Origin: Anaerolineae bacterium
GTDB lineage: Bacteria > Chloroflexota > Anaerolineae > 4572-78 > J111
DNA: 64,000 nucleotides
Assembly: GCA_023382535.1 (NCBI GenBank)
Contig: JAHDWA010000019.1
Location: 14,541 to 78,540, forward strand
Direction of reading: 5' to 3'
The notes beneath the pieces were generated by a model. The model saw only the letters and a list, made by a program, of their open reading frames with translations. It ran no database searches and was not told where the DNA came from. This document shows, piece after piece, positions 16,163 through 24,276 of this stretch (positions are counted from its first letter, which is position 1; each line of letters opens with the position of its first letter). The position numbers were made by a program, and so were the translations under genes.

Positions 16163-16190
16163 CTGGTAACTGGCAGCACCTGATGGTGTG

Positions 16191-16811
16191 TTACGGCTGC
16201 CGGGTCAGCTTCAACGTGCCGGTAACGCTCTCGGCGGTAAATCTCCGGTCAGACCACTCACCCTCTAAATATTCCAGCCCCTCGGCAGAAACGTAGCTCA
16301 GGCGCGTATTTCTGGGTGCGGCAGCGCTGCCGCTGTGCAGGTTTTTGACCCCCAGCAGCTCTTCGACAATTTTTATCGAGAGCGTATTGGCTTCCTGGAC
16401 CACCTGGCCTCGGACTAAAAATCTGGCAGATGTACCCGGATCATCCTCTTTTTCAATGGTTGATTTACCGCTGATGGAAACGCCTTGCTGGGAGAGTTCG
16501 AGGGTATAAAGATATTGCTGCGGACTGCCGTCAACCGTCTCGGCAAAAGCGCCAACCCACTTCCCGCTCAGTTTGACCGATTTTAATGAGGTTTGAGCTG
16601 AGGTTGACCTAGGGGGCGCGGCCGGGGTCGGCTCGGCTCCGGTTTGGGGGGTGCGCGGGGCCGCAGCGAGGGTAGCCGTTGGCGGCGTCGCGGCACTGAA
16701 GAGCTGCTGCGCCTCCTGGGCCACCACAACCAGGCCCATGCAAGATAGAATGACGGCCAGCACGCTGAGGCGCTCTTTGAGGATTTGTGTTGTATTCCGT
16801 CCTCGGCTCAT
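16191..16811 (-). CDS. Hypothetical membrane-anchored protein
   Basis: A 206-aa protein with no recognised family. A basic start (MSRGRNTTQILKERL) is followed by one hydrophobic segment, SVLAVILSCMGLVVVAQ. A low-complexity Pro/Ala/Thr linker extends to about residue 75. The C-terminal ~130-residue domain is predicted to be beta-rich, with WVGAF, YLYTLELSQQG and a LTG-TLKL end. This looks like an extracytoplasmic beta-barrel or lipocalin-like module on a membrane anchor, but that is only a shape guess. It follows the ABC transporter ATPase by 24 bp on the same strand and is followed by a strong terminator, so it is the last gene of that operon. Confidence 0.7.
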   Translation of the reverse strand: MSRGRNTTQILKERLSVLAVILSCMGLVVVAQEAQQLFSAATPPTATLAAAPRTPQTGAEPTPAAPPRSTSAQTSLKSVKLSGKWVGAFAETVDGSPQQYLYTLELSQQGVSISGKSTIEKEDDPGTSARFLVRGQVVQEANTLSIKIVEELLGVKNLHSGSAAAPRNTRLSYVSAEGLEYLEGEWSDRRFTAESVTGTLKLTRQP

Positions 16812-16835
16812 ACTTGTGCCTTATCTCCGCCTGGG

Positions 16836-17609
16836 TTAACGCCCCCTGGTAAAGTGACGGAAGAATGAACGCAACCGTTCTGTCTGGGGCTGCTCAAAGA
16901 TTTGCCGGGGCGGTCCTTCTTCGACAATCAGCCCCTCATCCATAAAAATAATGCGATGAGCGATCTCGCGGGCAAACAGCATTTCATGAGTGACCACCAG
17001 CATGGTCATGCCGGTGTGGGCCAGGTCGGCCATGACCGTCAAGACCTCATTGACCAATTCCGGGTCCAGCGCCGATGTCACCTCGTCGAACAACATCAGC
17101 TTCGGTTCCATGGCCACGGCCCGAGCAATCCCCACCCGCTGCTGCTGGCCGCCGGACAGTTCTGCCGGGTAGGATTTGAGCTTATCGGCCAGCCCCACCC
17201 GTTTAAGCCACATCACGGCCCGCTCCTCAGCCTCACTTTTGGCCAGCCTGCGCACTTTCGTCAGGCCCAATAAAACGTTATCCAGGGCGGTCAGGTGGGG
17301 AAAGAGGTTGAAGCTCTGAAAAACCATGCCGACGTCGGCCCGCATTTTGGCAATCGTATCCTCCGGCAGCTTGACCAATTGGCCGTTCTGTTCCCGGTAG
17401 CCCATGAGCTGGCCGTCCACATAAATCCGGCCGCCCTGATACTCTTCCAGAAAGTTGATGCAGCGCAGCAGGGTGGTTTTGCCGGAGCCGCTCGGGCCGA
17501 TGACGACGACGACTTCGCCTTTACCCACTTCCAGGCTGACGCCGCGCAGGATCTCGTGAGCGCCAAAACGCTTGACTAAATTTTGAATGGCCACAAGCTT
17601 TTGGGTCAT
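16836..17609 (-). CDS. Amino acid ABC transporter ATP-binding protein (GlnQ/HisP type)
   Basis: A 257-aa ATPase that powers a polar amino acid importer at the inner membrane. Walker A is GPSGSGKTT (about residues 38-46), the signature is LSGGQQQR, and Walker B is [13 protein letters not shown], followed by the switch histidine in [26 protein letters not shown] is the usual end of this subfamily. Two permease genes and a binding-protein gene lie upstream on the same strand, giving a complete importer. Confidence 0.96.
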   Translation of the reverse strand: MTQKLVAIQNLVKRFGAHEILRGVSLEVGKGEVVVVIGPSGSGKTTLLRCINFLEEYQGGRIYVDGQLMGYREQNGQLVKLPEDTIAKMRADVGMVFQSFNLFPHLTALDNVLLGLTKVRRLAKSEAEERAVMWLKRVGLADKLKSYPAELSGGQQQRVGIARAVAMEPKLMLFDEVTSALDPELVNEVLTVMADLAHTGMTMLVVTHEMLFAREIAHRIIFMDEGLIVEEGPPRQIFEQPQTERLRSFFRHFTRGR

Positions 17610-17636
17610 AGCCGGTTTGCTTCCTGTTCAGCTTGC

Positions 17637-18278
17637 TTAAGAATATGAAAAGCGATCTTCCAAGATCAAGCCAATGGTGGAGATGGTATAGTTAATCACA
17701 AAATAGAGCACAGCCGCGACGGCGTATAGCAGCAGGGTTTCGCGGGTGCGCCCGACGATTTGCTGAATGGCCAGCATCAGGTCTACCACGCTGAGAAGAG
17801 AAATCAGCGATGAGGCTTTGACCATTTCGGCGGCTGTATTGACCCAGGGCGGTAAAATGCGGCTCAGGGCCTGAGGAAAAATCACGTAACGCAATCTTTG
17901 GAAAAAGGTCAGGCCAATCGCTTTACCGGCGTCGGTCTGCCCCTTGGGGATTGAACCGATGCCCCCCCGAATCACCTCGGAGATGTGCGCCCCGCAAAAG
18001 GCGCTCAGGGCAATCACACCGGACATCAACGCCGACGTCTGCGTACCCAGGGCGGCCAGGCCGTAAAAGGTGGCGAAAAGCAGCACCAGCAAAGGGATGC
18101 CCCGGATAATATCCACATAAATCCGCACCAGCCAGCGCAGCAGAGGCGGCCCGTATAAGAGGGAAACTCCGCCAATCACGCCGATGACCGTTCCAATCAA
18201 TAAGACCAACCCGGAGACCTGGACGGTAACCTTCAGCCCGGTCATAATCAGCGGCCAACTGACCTGCACAGTTTCCAT
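17637..18278 (-). CDS. Amino acid ABC transporter permease (second)
   Basis: A 213-aa inner-membrane permease of the HisM/GlnP family with about five hydrophobic helices. It carries the cytoplasmic EAA-type loop seen as GSIPKGQTDAGKAIGLTFFQRLRYVIFPQA, which contacts the ATPase. It pairs with the permease encoded just upstream (18292-18954), separated by 13 bp, to make a heterodimeric channel. Confidence 0.94.
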   Translation of the reverse strand: METVQVSWPLIMTGLKVTVQVSGLVLLIGTVIGVIGGVSLLYGPPLLRWLVRIYVDIIRGIPLLVLLFATFYGLAALGTQTSALMSGVIALSAFCGAHISEVIRGGIGSIPKGQTDAGKAIGLTFFQRLRYVIFPQALSRILPPWVNTAAEMVKASSLISLLSVVDLMLAIQQIVGRTRETLLLYAVAAVLYFVINYTISTIGLILEDRFSYS

Positions 18279-18291
18279 ACCAGTCGCTCCT

Positions 18292-18954
18292 TTACCGCAC
18301 CATGGCGTAGCGTTTTTCCAGTAAGCGCAAGAGGCCGGCGATCAGGTAAGCTGTCGCCAGGTACATCAAGCCCACAACTGTATAGACTTCGATCACCCGC
18401 CACGTGTTAACATTGATCTGGATGGCGCCATAAGTTAACTCGCCGACAGAAATAGCCGAGGCCAGCGAGGTGTCTTTAAAGAGAGAAATCAGCGTGTTCC
18501 CTAAAGAGGGCAAGACAATGCGAAACATCAGCGGCAAGATGACATAGCGGGTTCGCTGCCAGCGGGTCAGGCCGATGGCTTTGCCGGCCTCGATGAAACC
18601 CTTTTGAATGCTCTCGATACCCGCCCGGAAGATCTCGGTTAGATAAGCGCCGGCGTAAATAACCAGGGCGAAAATAAAAGACCACAAGTTGTCCAAGATA
18701 CTGATCCCCAACAAGGGCAGGGCAAAGTAGACAAAGTAGATGATCAACAGCAGGGGAATATTGCGCACAAATTCAACGTAAGCCACAATCAGGGTGCGCA
18801 GCGGCCGCGGGCCGTAGACTCGCCCAAAAGCGGCGACCAGCCCCACAACCATGCCGATAGCCAGCGAGAGAAAGGAAATCTCCAGGCTCAGCAGTAACCC
18901 TTGCCACAACAGATCAAAGCTCTGGAAAACGGGCCGCCAGTTAAAATGATACAT
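18292..18954 (-). CDS. Amino acid ABC transporter permease (first)
   Basis: A 220-aa permease of the same family as its neighbour. The ATPase-contact loop is GIESIQKGFIEAGKAIGLTRWQRTRYVILP. An YVEFVRNIPLLLIIYFVYF segment is diagnostic of polar amino acid permeases. It lies between the binding-protein gene and the second permease. An 85-bp spacer upstream contains a hairpin repeat (18983-19019), which may set different expression for the binding protein and the membrane parts. Confidence 0.94.
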   Translation of the reverse strand: MYHFNWRPVFQSFDLLWQGLLLSLEISFLSLAIGMVVGLVAAFGRVYGPRPLRTLIVAYVEFVRNIPLLLIIYFVYFALPLLGISILDNLWSFIFALVIYAGAYLTEIFRAGIESIQKGFIEAGKAIGLTRWQRTRYVILPLMFRIVLPSLGNTLISLFKDTSLASAISVGELTYGAIQINVNTWRVIEVYTVVGLMYLATAYLIAGLLRLLEKRYAMVR

Positions 18955-18982
18955 CTTGAATTAGTTTTGCAATCTGGTTCCA

Positions 18983-19019
18983 CCGTCTCGTCCCCAAATT
19001 CTGTTTGGGAACGAGACGG
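18983..19019. repeat. Hairpin repeat inside the ABC transporter operon
   Basis: CCGTCTCGTCCCCAAA (18983-18998) and TTTGGGAACGAGACGG (19004-19019) pair over 16 positions with one mismatch and a 5-nt loop. It lies between the binding-protein gene and the first permease gene. It could stabilise the 3' end of the binding-protein message, or it could simply be a dispersed repeat. Confidence 0.7.
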
Positions 19020-19039
19020 TAGCTATCTAAATTCCAAGC

Positions 19040-19960
19040 CTACGCCAGTTGGCGGAATCCGCCGTATTCAACCGGAAAGCCGACGGGCGGTGGGGCTAAC
19101 TCAACGCCGAAGAAACGTTTGAAGGCATCGGCGTAAAAGGCAAACTCTACCCCGGTCATGCCCTCGCGCAGCACGGTGTTGATAAAGTTCAGCCAGATGG
19201 GGTCGCCGGGGCGCACTGCCGCCGAGTAGGTTTGCGGCGACCAGCCGTAATTACCGGCCTTGTACTTATCGGGTTCCTGGTTAGCCAGCCAGCGTACGGT
19301 TGACTCGTCAATCGCCGCCGCATCAACCCGCCCCGAATCGAGCGCCTGAATGGCCGTCGCCTGCGAGTCAAATTGCAGCACCTCGGCCTCGGGCATGGCC
19401 GCGTGGACCAGGTCCTCCGCATAAACGTTTTGCAGAATGGAAACTTTGACCGCGCTGCCCTGCTCCGCCATATCGAGCGCCCCGCTGTAGGGGCTGTCCG
19501 CCAGCAGGAGCGTCCCCACGCCTTCCCGGTAGTAGGGGATCGAAAATTCGACCAACTGCGCCCGCTGGGCGGTCACGGTCATAAATTGAAAGACAACATC
19601 TATTTGGTTGGTCTGGAGATTGGGTATGCGGGCATCGGAGGCCTGGCGGACAAACTCGACTTTTTCGGGGTCGTCAAAGAGGCCTTTGGCCAGCAAGCGG
19701 CCCATCTCGATGTCAAAGCCGACCAGGTTGCCCTGCTCATCCTCAAAATGCCAGGGAGGATTGGTGCTCCCCGTGCCGACAATGACATTGCCCCGGTCCA
19801 GCACTTCGTAAAGTTTGCTGTTGGGCGTATCGCCTGTTTGCCGCAAGGCATCGGCCCTGGCCGCCCGCAGGCTGCCCATCCCGGCTGAAGCGGTCATTCC
19901 CGCTCCCAGGGCAATAGCCGAAGTTTTTAAGAAATCACGCCGTGATGATTTTTGTGACAT
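19040..19960 (-). CDS. Amino acid ABC transporter substrate-binding protein, Tat-type signal
   Basis: A 306-aa extracytoplasmic solute-binding protein (family 3) that delivers a polar amino acid to the permeases. The N-terminus carries a twin-arginine signal, SRRDFLKTSAIALGAG, ending near ARADA. The mature domain has the family features GTGSTNPPWHFEDEQGNLVGFDIEMG and DARIPNLQTNQIDVVFQFMTVTAQR. The ATG at 19960 is chosen because GAGGAGG lies just upstream; a longer start at 19993 lacks one. It is the first gene of the operon. Upstream, 19961-20361 holds no gene I can support. Confidence 0.93.
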   Translation of the reverse strand: MSQKSSRRDFLKTSAIALGAGMTASAGMGSLRAARADALRQTGDTPNSKLYEVLDRGNVIVGTGSTNPPWHFEDEQGNLVGFDIEMGRLLAKGLFDDPEKVEFVRQASDARIPNLQTNQIDVVFQFMTVTAQRAQLVEFSIPYYREGVGTLLLADSPYSGALDMAEQGSAVKVSILQNVYAEDLVHAAMPEAEVLQFDSQATAIQALDSGRVDAAAIDESTVRWLANQEPDKYKAGNYGWSPQTYSAAVRPGDPIWLNFINTVLREGMTGVEFAFYADAFKRFFGVELAPPPVGFPVEYGGFRQLA

Positions 19961-20294
19961 TTTGCTTTCCTCCTCATCGAAATTAATCGTCATTGATTGG
20001 ACTATTCAACTTGCCAAAAATCAGCAATGCTTTATCTCATCCCTATCTCCTTTCCGGGTTAGGAGTTTTACAGGCCCGGCCGAGTCTATATTTGCCTCAT
20101 AGCTCGTCCCGTTCGACGTTTTGATGAGCGGTTGGCGTGGTCAGGAAACGAAAGGTGGTTAATGGGACAATATCATGGCCTGAGATGTTTGTCAATAACA
20201 GGGTTTAGGCAGTCCATGCCATTCGAGGAGCGGAGCGACGAGAAACTCCTCAGATCTATGCCTGTAAGATGTATCCCGATTTTTAAGAGCAAGA

Positions 20295-20327
20295 CCGCAG
20301 AGGTACACTTCGCGAAAATCTCTGCGG
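20295..20327 (-). terminator. Hairpin downstream of the malic enzyme gene
   Basis: On the minus strand CCGCAGAG pairs with CTCTGCGG around a 17-nt loop, followed by TCTTGCTCTTAAAAAT. It lies 35 bp after the stop of the malic enzyme gene. The arms match those of the palindromic repeat at 7564-7625, so it may be a repeat acting as a terminator. The rest of 19961-20361 shows only non-coding sequence. Confidence 0.5.
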
Positions 20328-20361
20328 CCTGTCTAAAATCCGGACAACCTATACTTGGCTC

Positions 20362-22620
20362 CTAGATAACTTTGCCCCTTTGTTTGTGAGCGTCCATCGC
20401 GGCCACTGCGGCCATGGAAACGACCTCCTCCACGTCGTCGCCGGCCTGCAACACATGTACCGGTGCGTTCAGTCCTAACAGGATAGGGCCAATAGTCTCC
20501 GCTCCACCCAGCCGCTGGAGCAATTTGTAAGCGATATTGGCTGCCTCCAGATCGGGGAAGACCAGCACATTGGCCCCTTTTACCTGGCTGAAAGGAAAGC
20601 GGGTTTCGACCAGTTCGGGTACCAGGGCCACATCGGCCTGTATTTCCCCATCCACGACCAGATCGGGTCGGCGGGCACGGGCGAGTTCAACGGCCCGGCG
20701 CATTTTCTCGGCCAGGGGATGCTTGACGCTGCCAAAATTGGAAAAGGAGAGCATCGCCACCCGTGGCTTGAGATCAAGCCCAGCGGCGAAATCGGCGGCC
20801 AGGACAGCGATCTCAGCCAAATCTTCGGCGCTTGGTTCAATATTCACCGTCGCATCGCTAAAGACGTAGACCTGTCCGCAGACAATAACCAGATAAGCGC
20901 CGGCAGCCTTACTGACCCCCGGGCAGGTGTGGAAGATTTGCAGAGCCGGGCGAATGACCTCGGCATACTCATAGGTTAAGCCTGAGATGAAGGCATCGGC
21001 GTCACCCTGCTGGACCATCATTAAGCCAAAGAGGTTCGGTTCATGAATCCGTTCGGCGGCATAGCCCAAAGTCACCCCTTTGCGCTGGCGCAGCTCATAG
21101 TAAGCCCGGGCGTACTGTTCCTGCCGGAGGTCGGTGTTGGGGTCAATGATCTCCGGGCTGAGATGCAGGCCCAGCTCCTGCACCCGCCGGGCAATCGCCT
21201 CGGGCCGGCCTAACAAGAGCGGCCGGCCGATGCCCTCGTCAATTACCTGGACGGCGGCGCGGATGATTTTGCTTTCTTCACCTTCGGCAAAAACAATCCG
21301 CTTAGGTGCAGCTTTGGCCTTGTTGATGAGGGTACGGCGCATGCGGCGGCCCAATCCCAGCCGGGCGGCCAACTGCTCACGATATTCGACCAGATTGATT
21401 TGCTGGCGGGCCACGCCCGTCTGGATAGCGGCTTCGGCGACAGCCGGGGCCTCCCATAGCAGCACCCGTGGATCGAGCGGCTTGGGGATGAGATAGTCCA
21501 GACCAAATTTGAGCGAGTCTATTCCATAAGCGTGCAAAACCGAGTCCGGCACATCCTCGTGGGCCAGGGCAGCCAGCGCTTTGGCAGCGGCAATTTTCAT
21601 CTCATCGTTGATCGCGCTGGCGCGCACGTCAAGCGCACCCCGAAAGATGAAAGGGAAGCCGAGGACGTTGTTGATCTGGTTGGGATAATCCGAGCGGCCG
21701 GTGGCGACGATAGCATCAGGCCGCGCTTCTTTAGCCAGTTCATATTTGATCTCCGGGTCGGGGTTGGCCATGGCAAAGATCAGGGGTTGGTCCGCCATCG
21801 TCTTGACCATGGCCGGGGTCAGGATGTCCTTGACTGACAGACCAAGGAACAGGTCGGCTCCCTCTACGGCCTCCGCCAGGCTTCGCCTTTCTGTTTCAAC
21901 GGCAAAGCGGGCCTTGTAAGGGTTCATTCCCTCGCTGCGACCCGCGTAGACTACCCCTTTGGTATCCACCAGGGTAATGTTCCTGCGGCTCACGCCGAGC
22001 TTGACGTACAAATCGGCGCAGGCAATGGCGGCTGCGCCTGCGCCGGAGATAACCACACGCAGGTCGGCAATATTCTTGCCGATGAGTTCCAGCGCGTTGA
22101 GCAGGGCGGCGCTGGAAATGATGGCCGTCCCATGCTGGTCGTCGTGGAAGACCGGGATGTCAAGCGCGGCCTTAAGCGTCTCTTCAATGTAGAAGCACTC
22201 CGGCGCTTTGATGTCTTCCAGGTTGATGCCGCCAAAGGTGGGGGCGATGGCCTTGACCACACGGATCATCTCGTCGGGATCGTGGGTGTCTACTTCGATG
22301 TCGAACACATCCACATCGGCAAAGCGTTTGAAGAGCACTCCTTTACCTTCCATCACCGGCTTGGACGCCAGCGCGCCCCGGTCGCCCAAGCCGAGGATGG
22401 CTGTGCCGTTGCTGATCACGGCAACCAGATTGGCCTTGGCCGTATATTCATAAGCGGACCCGGGCCTGCGTTCCACTTCCTCCACAACTTTAGCCACGCC
22501 GGGGGTATAGGCCAGGGAGAGATCGCGTTGAGTCAGCAGCGGCTTGGTTGGAGTGACCTCGATTTTGCCGGGCCGGCCACGGCGGTGGTACTCAAATGTT
22601 TCTTGGGTGGTGACAGTCAT
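20362..22620 (-). CDS. maeB: NADP-dependent malic enzyme with phosphotransacetylase-like domain (MaeB type)
   Basis: A 752-aa cytoplasmic enzyme that oxidatively decarboxylates malate to pyruvate with NADP. Residues 1 to about 420 are the malic enzyme: [12 protein letters not shown], a [16 protein letters not shown] segment, the metal-site HDDQHGTAI, and the dinucleotide motif SGAGAAAIA. Residues ~430-752 match phosphate acetyltransferase ([41 protein letters not shown]). In MaeB proteins this domain is regulatory rather than catalytic. ATG 22620 is chosen because GAGGAG lies 8 nt upstream; ATGs at 22635 and 22650 are alternatives. It stands alone, read away from the tRNA gene. Confidence 0.95.
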   Translation of the reverse strand: MTVTTQETFEYHRRGRPGKIEVTPTKPLLTQRDLSLAYTPGVAKVVEEVERRPGSAYEYTAKANLVAVISNGTAILGLGDRGALASKPVMEGKGVLFKRFADVDVFDIEVDTHDPDEMIRVVKAIAPTFGGINLEDIKAPECFYIEETLKAALDIPVFHDDQHGTAIISSAALLNALELIGKNIADLRVVISGAGAAAIACADLYVKLGVSRRNITLVDTKGVVYAGRSEGMNPYKARFAVETERRSLAEAVEGADLFLGLSVKDILTPAMVKTMADQPLIFAMANPDPEIKYELAKEARPDAIVATGRSDYPNQINNVLGFPFIFRGALDVRASAINDEMKIAAAKALAALAHEDVPDSVLHAYGIDSLKFGLDYLIPKPLDPRVLLWEAPAVAEAAIQTGVARQQINLVEYREQLAARLGLGRRMRRTLINKAKAAPKRIVFAEGEESKIIRAAVQVIDEGIGRPLLLGRPEAIARRVQELGLHLSPEIIDPNTDLRQEQYARAYYELRQRKGVTLGYAAERIHEPNLFGLMMVQQGDADAFISGLTYEYAEVIRPALQIFHTCPGVSKAAGAYLVIVCGQVYVFSDATVNIEPSAEDLAEIAVLAADFAAGLDLKPRVAMLSFSNFGSVKHPLAEKMRRAVELARARRPDLVVDGEIQADVALVPELVETRFPFSQVKGANVLVFPDLEAANIAYKLLQRLGGAETIGPILLGLNAPVHVLQAGDDVEEVVSMAAVAAMDAHKQRGKVI

Positions 22621-22846
22621 AGTGATACTCCTCATCACAGAAATAGACATTTTGCAGCCAATTCGGTATCTATATCCAAGGATAAGTCAAAGTATTTTAA
22701 ACCGAAAGTGGCAGATGTCACCTTATTCACTGAGAAGTGTCATTATCTGGGCACCTGTTAACGGTCCGGGTGCTACCGGCAGCCTCAATGGGCCGATCAG
22801 GCTGACATAAAATACTCTTTAGCAGGAAATGGGGTGTTTAGAGATT

Positions 22847-22874
22847 TTGCGCTTTTCTCAGGCAATGCTATAAT
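22847..22874 (+). promoter_or_regulatory. Probable promoter of the tRNA-Val gene
   Basis: A perfect TATAAT at 22869-22874 lies 13 bp before the mature tRNA 5' end, with a weak TTGCGC 16 bp further upstream. The -10 box is convincing and the -35 box is poor. Confidence 0.55.
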
Positions 22875-22887
22875 TAGCTTAATATTG

Positions 22888-22961
22888 GGGTGCGTAGCTC
22901 AGTTGGTCAGAGCGCACGGTTCACATCCGTGAGGTCACAGGTTCGAGCCCTGTCGCGCCCA
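22888..22961 (+). tRNA. tRNA-Val (anticodon CAC)
   Basis: A 74-nt cloverleaf. The acceptor arms are GGGTGCG and CGCGCCC with one T-G wobble pair. The D-stem is GCTC/GAGC. The anticodon stem CACGG/CCGTG holds loop TTCACAT, so the anticodon is CAC, reading GUG. The T-arm is ACAGG-TTCGAGC-CCTGT. CCA is not encoded. Immediately downstream the gene content changes to plasmid-like genes, so this tRNA may have served as an integration site. Confidence 0.95.
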
Positions 22962-23008
22962 CTTCCTTCAACCAATAAGATAATACCCCTTGTTGGTTGA
23001 GCGAAGTG
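22960..23008. repeat. Inverted repeat abutting the tRNA 3' end
   Basis: Sixteen bases at 22960-22975, starting in the last two tRNA bases, pair with 22993-23008 except for two central mismatches (CACTTC.TCAACCAA against TTGGTTGA.GAAGTG). The arm that overlaps the tRNA terminus could mark an attachment site or help 3'-end processing. Confidence 0.55.
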
Positions 23009-23059
23009 GGTGGCTCCAGGTGAACGCCTGTATCCGTTACGCTTCATCAATTTGAGCTA

Positions 23060-23083
23060 AAAGCTCCCATAGGGGGCTTTTTT
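23060..23083 (+). terminator. Intrinsic terminator after tRNA-Val
   Basis: AAAGCTCC (23060-23067) pairs with GGGGCTTT (23073-23080), including one T-G pair, followed by a run of T. It ends the tRNA transcript before the next gene. Confidence 0.7.
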
Positions 23084-23174
23084 ATTTCCCCCCACCAATT
23101 ATCTAAATAATCCTTAGTTAGCTCAATTTCCTGTAAAGGAGTTAACTCCTCTTGTTGTTCGAAGGGTTTAATGG

Positions 23175-23690
23175 ATGCTTAGAGGGCATGAGAAAACCCA
23201 GAATTTAAGATCCCGCGTCCCTGTTTATCTTCCCCTAGCCGAAGCAGCCAAAAAATATGGCCTGCCTGAAACCGTATTGACACAACAAATTCAGGCTGGT
23301 AAGATTGAAGCAGTTCAATTACCCACGGGAGAGCTACTGGTGGCAGCCGAAAGGAATGGTCATGACTTAAAGACTAAAGAGGAAATTATTGCCGAGGAAT
23401 TTGCGCATTTGCGGGGACAGACTATTAATGGTTATACCGCTCAAAAGCGATATGGGATTCGCTATCAGAACTTTATCAAATGGGCCCGAACAGGATATAT
23501 AAAGATTTTGCACGAAGAAAATCGGTTAATAGAGATGGATGCCGCTGATGTAGCCTACTGCGCAAAAATCTTTGCTGAAAAATATCGCGAATATGGCGGG
23601 CGGATATCGGGTGTCAGAATTTTTGATGAGGATGGAAATCCGTATCAGGTGAAGTACCCTGATCTTTCTGCGAAGCGACGAGCAGAATGA
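23175..23690 (+). CDS. Putative DNA-binding protein with two HTH-like segments
   Basis: A 171-aa protein without a confident family. Residues ~17-57 (LPLAEAAKKYGLPETVLTQQ, then AGKIEAVQLPTGELLVA) resemble an excisionase or MerR-type helix-turn-helix plus wing. Residues ~85-120 (INGYTAQKRYGIRYQNFIKW, then GYIKILHEENRLIEMDAAD) look like a second copy of the same kind of unit. Two such modules in a small basic protein next to a tRNA suit an excisionase or regulator of the integrated element, but this is inference. The ATG at 23175 is preceded by AAGGG only. A strong terminator follows at 23832. Confidence 0.65.
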   Translation: MLRGHEKTQNLRSRVPVYLPLAEAAKKYGLPETVLTQQIQAGKIEAVQLPTGELLVAAERNGHDLKTKEEIIAEEFAHLRGQTINGYTAQKRYGIRYQNFIKWARTGYIKILHEENRLIEMDAADVAYCAKIFAEKYREYGGRISGVRIFDEDGNPYQVKYPDLSAKRRAE

Positions 23691-23831
23691 TTGAATTTTT
23701 CACGAGAAAATTTAGATCTATCGGTCTCCTCGACAAGCGTATGGAGTCATGATTTCTTCATATTTGCCATTAAAGCTGAGTTAAACTGAACGTTTCACGC
23801 AACAAAAAAGGTTGCGTTCCATACCTCTCAC

Positions 23832-23856
23832 AAGCTCCTGTCCTCAGGAGCTTTTT
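23832..23856 (+). terminator. Intrinsic terminator
   Basis: AAGCTCCTG (23832-23840), loop TCCT and the perfect complement CAGGAGCTT (23845-23853) are followed by TTT. A smaller perfect stem, ACGCAAC/GTTGCGT, lies just upstream at 23797-23817. Together they end transcription of the 171-aa gene; the stretch 23691-23936 otherwise holds no gene. Confidence 0.85.
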
Positions 23857-23936
23857 GTTTTTTCAACGCCTTTCACTGGTTGGCTGTAATACTCCAGGAT
23901 CTTCAAAATCTGGTTACCCTGTTTTATATCTCGGTG

Positions 23937-23965
23937 TTGACAACCTAGATATATTGTGCTATCAT
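23937..23965 (+). promoter_or_regulatory. Sigma70-type promoter for the ParB-like operon
   Basis: TTGACA at 23937-23942, a 17-bp spacer and TATCAT at 23960-23965. It lies downstream of a terminator and upstream of a short ORF (24034) and the ParB-like gene, and probably drives the whole 24-27.6 kb operon. Confidence 0.7.
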
Positions 23966-24033
23966 AATTCCCAACAACAACCCTTTACCGAGGTTGATTG
24001 TTGAACAAGGACAGGATATCAGGAGACAGCGAC

Positions 24034-24162
24034 GTGACCCAAACTTTGCATACCCGTTTCAGCAATCGCCAGTCGGCTATTTCGGCTCAACGCCTATCGC
24101 TCATCCTGCTAAAAATCAATGACCCGGCCACCATCTCGGTGGATCGGGTCATTTTGCTTTAA
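24034..24162 (+). CDS. Short leader-like ORF, 42 aa
   Basis: A GTG start with AGGAGA 7 nt upstream opens a 42-codon frame (begins MTQTLHTRFSNRQS, ends DRVILL) about 70 nt after a good promoter. Its 3' end overlaps a terminator-like hairpin (24118-24153). The arrangement looks like a leader peptide with an attenuator. No homologue is recognised and translation is unproven. Confidence 0.4.
   Translation: MTQTLHTRFSNRQSAISAQRLSLILLKINDPATISVDRVILL
24118..24160 (+). terminator. Terminator/attenuator-like hairpin in the ParB operon leader
   Basis: AATGACCCG (24118-24126) pairs with CGGGTCATT (24145-24153), and CCACC pairs with GGTGG inside, followed by TTGCTTT. A second hairpin, CCGGCGAG/CTCGCCGG, follows at 24172-24194. 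Both lie between a promoter and the ParB-like gene, so they may control read-through. Confidence 0.6.
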
Positions 24163-24276
24163 ACAAAAAAACCGGCGAGGTCGCAACTCGCCGGAATTGG
24201 GACGGCGAACCGACGAAAGTCAACCGTCCTGACCAATATTATACTACACTTTTTTCAGTCACGAAAGGAACCGACG

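Noticed and set aside
16051..16296. 81-aa plus-strand ORF
   Set aside because: It runs through the transporter-operon terminator and the end of the 206-aa gene on the other strand.
20132..20365. 77-aa ORF between the binding-protein and malic enzyme genes
   Set aside because: No ribosome-binding site, low-complexity product, and it crosses a hairpin; treated as non-coding.
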